Part shown: piece by piece, positions 7,201-9,313 of the stretch
Numbering within the stretch: position 1 is the stretch's first letter
How the letters are laid out: each line of letters begins with the position of its first letter
DNA from: CAZGYE01 sp964530165
Lineage (GTDB): Bacteria > Planctomycetota > Planctomycetia > Planctomycetales > Planctomycetaceae
Length of the DNA stretch: 9,313 nt
Direction of reading: 5' to 3'
Assembly (NCBI GenBank): GCA_964530165.1
Contig: CAZGYE010000238.1
Location: 1 to 9,313 of the forward strand
Position numbers and translations under genes: made by a program
The notes under the pieces: model-generated
The model's input: only the letters and a program-made list of their open reading frames with translations
The model's database searches: none
Told to the model about the DNA's origin: nothing

Positions 7201-7231
7201 GTGGGGCAGGCTTTCCAGCCTGCCGATCGGC
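7201..7231. repeat. GGCAGGCTTTCCAGCCTGCC repeat, single arm upstream of truA
   Basis: These 31 nt are identical to 5530-5560, including the trailing GATCGGC. The hairpin is GGCAGGCT-TTCC-AGCCTGCC. It ends only 10 bp before the truA ATG, where no Shine-Dalgarno can be recognised, so it may have displaced or replaced the original leader. Confidence 0.88.
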
Positions 7232-7241
7232 GATTTAGACC

Positions 7242-8072
7242 ATGCGGAACATTCGACTGACGCTGGCCTATGACGGAACGAGCTATGTCGGCTGGCAGGT
7301 TCAACCGAACGGGCCTTCGGTGCAGGCCGCCGTCGAACGGGCCGCTGAGCAATTGACCGGCGAGACCGTCAGACTGCTTGCTGCCGGGCGGACCGATTCC
7401 GGAGTCCACGCGCTGGGGCAGGTGGCCAACTTCACGACAGAATCGACGATCCCGTGCGAGAAGATCCGCCTCGGACTGCAGAACTTTCTGCCCGACGACG
7501 TTGTGGTGCGTGACGTGGCCGAAGCCGATCCCGGCTTCCACGCCACCTATTCAGCCAAACGGAAGCGGTACCGCTACGTGATCCACAACAGCCGGGTCCG
7601 CAACCCATTTTTGGACCGGTATGTCTACCACTTCCGCGGCCAACTCGATTCCCAGGCGATGCACGCAGCCGCTCAAGTGTTGTTGGGCACGCACGATTTC
7701 CGCTGCTTCGAGTCGCAGTTTCCCAACAATGCGACCAGCGTGCGGACCGTGACGGAGGTCACCGTCGGCCGACACGACGGCTGGTCCGTTTGGTCCCCGC
7801 GCGTCCGGGTGGCTGGGGCTGAGTCTTCGAAGCCCCAGAGCCGTGCGGACATCGGTCCAATCAACCCGGAAGCCGAATTCATCTGGCTGGACATCGTGGC
7901 TGACGGCTTCCTGTACAACATGGTGCGGGCGATCGTGGGAACGCTGTGGAAGGTCGGCCGAGGACAATGGACAACCGAGGACGTCCGCCGCATCCTCGAA
8001 CACCAGGACCGCTCCGAAGCCGGCGAAACGGCGCCGGCACACGGGTTGTACCTGGTGCACGTCGAGTATTAA
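7242..8072 (+). CDS. truA: tRNA pseudouridine(38-40) synthase TruA
   Basis: TruA isomerises uridines 38-40 in the tRNA anticodon stem-loop to pseudouridine. The protein has 276 residues. It begins MRNIRLTLAYDGTSYVGWQ, the normal TruA opening, so ATG 7242 is right despite the absence of an obvious Shine-Dalgarno. The catalytic aspartate is D52 in AGRTDSGVHA (48-57); KRKRYRYVIHN (106-116), LLGTHDFRCF (147-156), ADGFLYNMVRAIVGTL (220-235) and the C-terminal HGLYLVHVEY are family-typical. About 25-30 residues (roughly 182-211) are extra compared with E. coli TruA as I recall it; this stretch is encoded around a palindrome at 7811-7843. The segment precedes the FLYNMVR strand and probably forms a surface loop, leaving the active site intact. 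Confidence 0.96.
   Translation: MRNIRLTLAYDGTSYVGWQVQPNGPSVQAAVERAAEQLTGETVRLLAAGRTDSGVHALGQVANFTTESTIPCEKIRLGLQNFLPDDVVVRDVAEADPGFHATYSAKRKRYRYVIHNSRVRNPFLDRYVYHFRGQLDSQAMHAAAQVLLGTHDFRCFESQFPNNATSVRTVTEVTVGRHDGWSVWSPRVRVAGAESSKPQSRADIGPINPEAEFIWLDIVADGFLYNMVRAIVGTLWKVGRGQWTTEDVRRILEHQDRSEAGETAPAHGLYLVHVEY
7811..7843. repeat. In-frame palindrome inside truA
   Basis: CTGGGGCT (7813-7820) and AGCCCCAG (7831-7838) are perfect inverted 8-mers around GAGTCTTCGA, which overlaps the small palindrome CTTCGAAG (7825-7832). GGCT/AGCC pairs extend the stem outward with a 2-nt offset. It encodes about residues 190-201 of TruA, in a segment lacking a counterpart in E. coli TruA. It resembles the other dispersed palindromes of this window in style, but no second copy is present here. 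Confidence 0.6.
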
Positions 8073-8110
8073 GAGTTGAGTGTCGAGAGTTGACAGCTGA
8101 GAGCTGACAA
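8073..8110. repeat. Degenerate GAGAGTTGACA/GAGAGCTGACA repeat in truA-glycosyltransferase gap
   Basis: The gap is almost wholly built from variants of one 10-11-nt word: GAGTTGAGTGTC, GAGAGTTGACA, GCTGA, GAGAGCTGACA. It also contains the palindrome CAGCTG. The last unit supplies the only purine-rich tract (GAGAG) before the glycosyltransferase ATG at 8111, so the repeat seems to serve as its ribosome-binding leader. Such low-complexity runs are common dispersed sequences in planctomycete spacers. Confidence 0.6.
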
Positions 8111-9262
8111 ATGAAAGTCGTGCATTTCATCACCCGGCTGATCATTGGCGGCGCTCAGGAGAACACGCTGCTGACGGTTGAGGACCAGCATCGCGATTAC
8201 GGTGACAACGTCACGCTCATCTGCGGGCCGGGAATCGGTCCGGAGGGAAGTTTGACCGAACGGGCCAAGGCGGGCGGGTTCAATATGCGCATCATTCCCC
8301 AATTGCGGCGGGCCATTCACCCCGGGCGCGACTGGAGCAGCTATCGGCAGTTCCTGCGGCTGCTGCGGGACATCAAACCGGACGTCGTCCACACGCACAG
8401 CTCGAAGGCCGGCATCATCGGCCGGGCGGCCGCGGCAAAACTCGGCATCCCGGTCGTGCACACGATCCACGGGGCCTCGTTTCATCGGGGTCAAAGCCGG
8501 CTGCAAAAGCGAGTCTACCTTGCCCTAGAGAAATGGGCGGCCCGACGGACCGACCGGTTCATCAGCGTTTGCGACGCAATGACCGATCAATACGTCGCCG
8601 CCGGCATCGCGCCGCGTGAAAAGTTTGTGACCATCTACAGTGGAATGGAGGTCGAACTGTTCCTCCAGCCGCCGCGCCCGCCGAGCGAAGTGCGCCAAGA
8701 ACTGGGGATCGGGCCGGAGCACGTCGTCATCGGCAAAGTGGCGCGGCTGTTTCATCTGAAGGGTCACGAATACGTGATCCGGGCCGCTCCCGCGGTGGTG
8801 GCCGGCAATCCGAACGTGCGGTTTCTGTTCGTCGGCGACGGGATCCTCCGCGAGCAATTCGAAGTCGAGATCGGCCGGGCTGGATTGAGCGAACACTTCG
8901 TGTTCACCGGTCTGGTTCCGCCCGGTCAGGTGCCTTCTTTTGTTGCCGCGATGGACGTCGTCGTCCACACCAGCCAGTGGGAAGGACTGGCCCGCGTGTT
9001 GCCGCAGGCATTGATTGCCGGCAAGCCGGTGGTGAGCTACGACGTCGACGGCGCGCGTGAAGTTGTCGTTCCGGGGGAGACCGGCTACCTGCTCCCGCCG
9101 GATTCGGTCGACGAGCTGGCCGCCGCGCTGCTTGAGTTGTCCCAAGACGCAGAACTGAGACGCCGACTCGGTCAGACCGGCCGCGAGCGATTCACCGACC
9201 CGTTTCGCCACGAAACGATGACGCGGCGAATTCGCGAGCTGTATCAGACGTTGCTCGGGTAG
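8111..9262 (+). CDS. Family 4 glycosyltransferase (GT-B fold)
   Basis: This 383-residue cytoplasmic enzyme probably transfers a sugar from a nucleotide-activated donor to a lipid, polysaccharide or other acceptor; the sugar and acceptor cannot be told. The N-terminal acceptor domain has HFITRLIIGGAQENTL (5-20) with the glycine-rich GGAQ loop, DVVHTHSSKAGIIGR (91-105) and HTIHG (117-121). The donor domain has GKVARLFHLKGHEYVIRA (208-225), with R212 and K217 as likely phosphate ligands, FLFVGDG (238-244), FTGLVP (265-270) and EGLARVLPQALIAGKPVV (291-308). In the last motif, the usual E-x7-E reads E291-x7-Q299. The start is ATG 8111, 38 bp after truA. It may be cotranscribed with truA. No other glycan gene is in view. 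Confidence 0.93.
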   Translation: MKVVHFITRLIIGGAQENTLLTVEDQHRDYGDNVTLICGPGIGPEGSLTERAKAGGFNMRIIPQLRRAIHPGRDWSSYRQFLRLLRDIKPDVVHTHSSKAGIIGRAAAAKLGIPVVHTIHGASFHRGQSRLQKRVYLALEKWAARRTDRFISVCDAMTDQYVAAGIAPREKFVTIYSGMEVELFLQPPRPPSEVRQELGIGPEHVVIGKVARLFHLKGHEYVIRAAPAVVAGNPNVRFLFVGDGILREQFEVEIGRAGLSEHFVFTGLVPPGQVPSFVAAMDVVVHTSQWEGLARVLPQALIAGKPVVSYDVDGAREVVVPGETGYLLPPDSVDELAAALLELSQDAELRRRLGQTGRERFTDPFRHETMTRRIRELYQTLLG

Positions 9263-9313
9263 TAGAATGGTCAGCGTTGTTTCGTCTGGTCGTGGTCTGT
9301 CAACTTTGAAATG

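Noticed and set aside
7160..7231. Intrinsic terminator for argH
   Set aside because: Both hairpins are GC-rich, but neither is followed by a T-run; they match dispersed repeats found elsewhere in the window.
8525..9211. Open frame of 228 codons on the minus strand opposite the glycosyltransferase
   Set aside because: The glycosyltransferase motifs are clear on the plus strand; the antisense product shows no domain.
9267..9313. Start of a further gene at the right edge (ATG 9267)
   Set aside because: Only 15 codons are visible, with no Shine-Dalgarno and no recognisable sequence; nothing separates it from chance.

Overview
The window looks like a chromosomal piece of a member of the Planctomycetota. 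The evidence is a DUF1559 pseudopilin-like protein (FTLIELLVVIAIIAIL start plus H-X9-DG tail), a secreted squalene-cyclase-like toroid protein, GC-rich codon use, and several families of short palindromic repeats scattered between otherwise ordinary genes. I assign the phylum by recognising families, not by any search.

Left part (1-1870, minus strand): a membrane sensor histidine kinase is followed, with a 23-bp overlap, by a response regulator whose receiver domain runs off the left edge. A plausible sigma-70-type promoter lies just upstream of the kinase. From 1871 to 2410 there is no gene. This gap holds two directly repeated copies of a palindromic MITE-like element (2001-2121 and 2193-2362), the second of which has expanded internally to three perfect 23-bp tandem units, and a possible sigma-54 (-24/-12) site between the copies.

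Middle part: a DUF1559 protein (2411-3427, plus), then a repeat-containing spacer, then a secreted protein with squalene-cyclase-type repeats (3588-4763, plus). The latter is convergent with queC (4769-5470, minus), with only 5 bp between the stop codons. The queC-argH spacer carries a nested double palindrome and a candidate argH promoter.

Right part (5760-9262, plus): argH (argininosuccinate lyase), truA (tRNA pseudouridine synthase) and a family 4 glycosyltransferase, all co-oriented. Short repeats fill the argH-truA and truA-glycosyltransferase gaps, and another palindrome appears to sit in frame inside truA.

The genes do not form one pathway: arginine synthesis, preQ0/queuosine synthesis, tRNA pseudouridylation, a sugar transferase, a two-component pair and two envelope or secreted proteins of unknown role. 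I see no defence system, CRISPR array, tRNA or rRNA. The most unusual content is the repeat landscape rather than a new multigene system.
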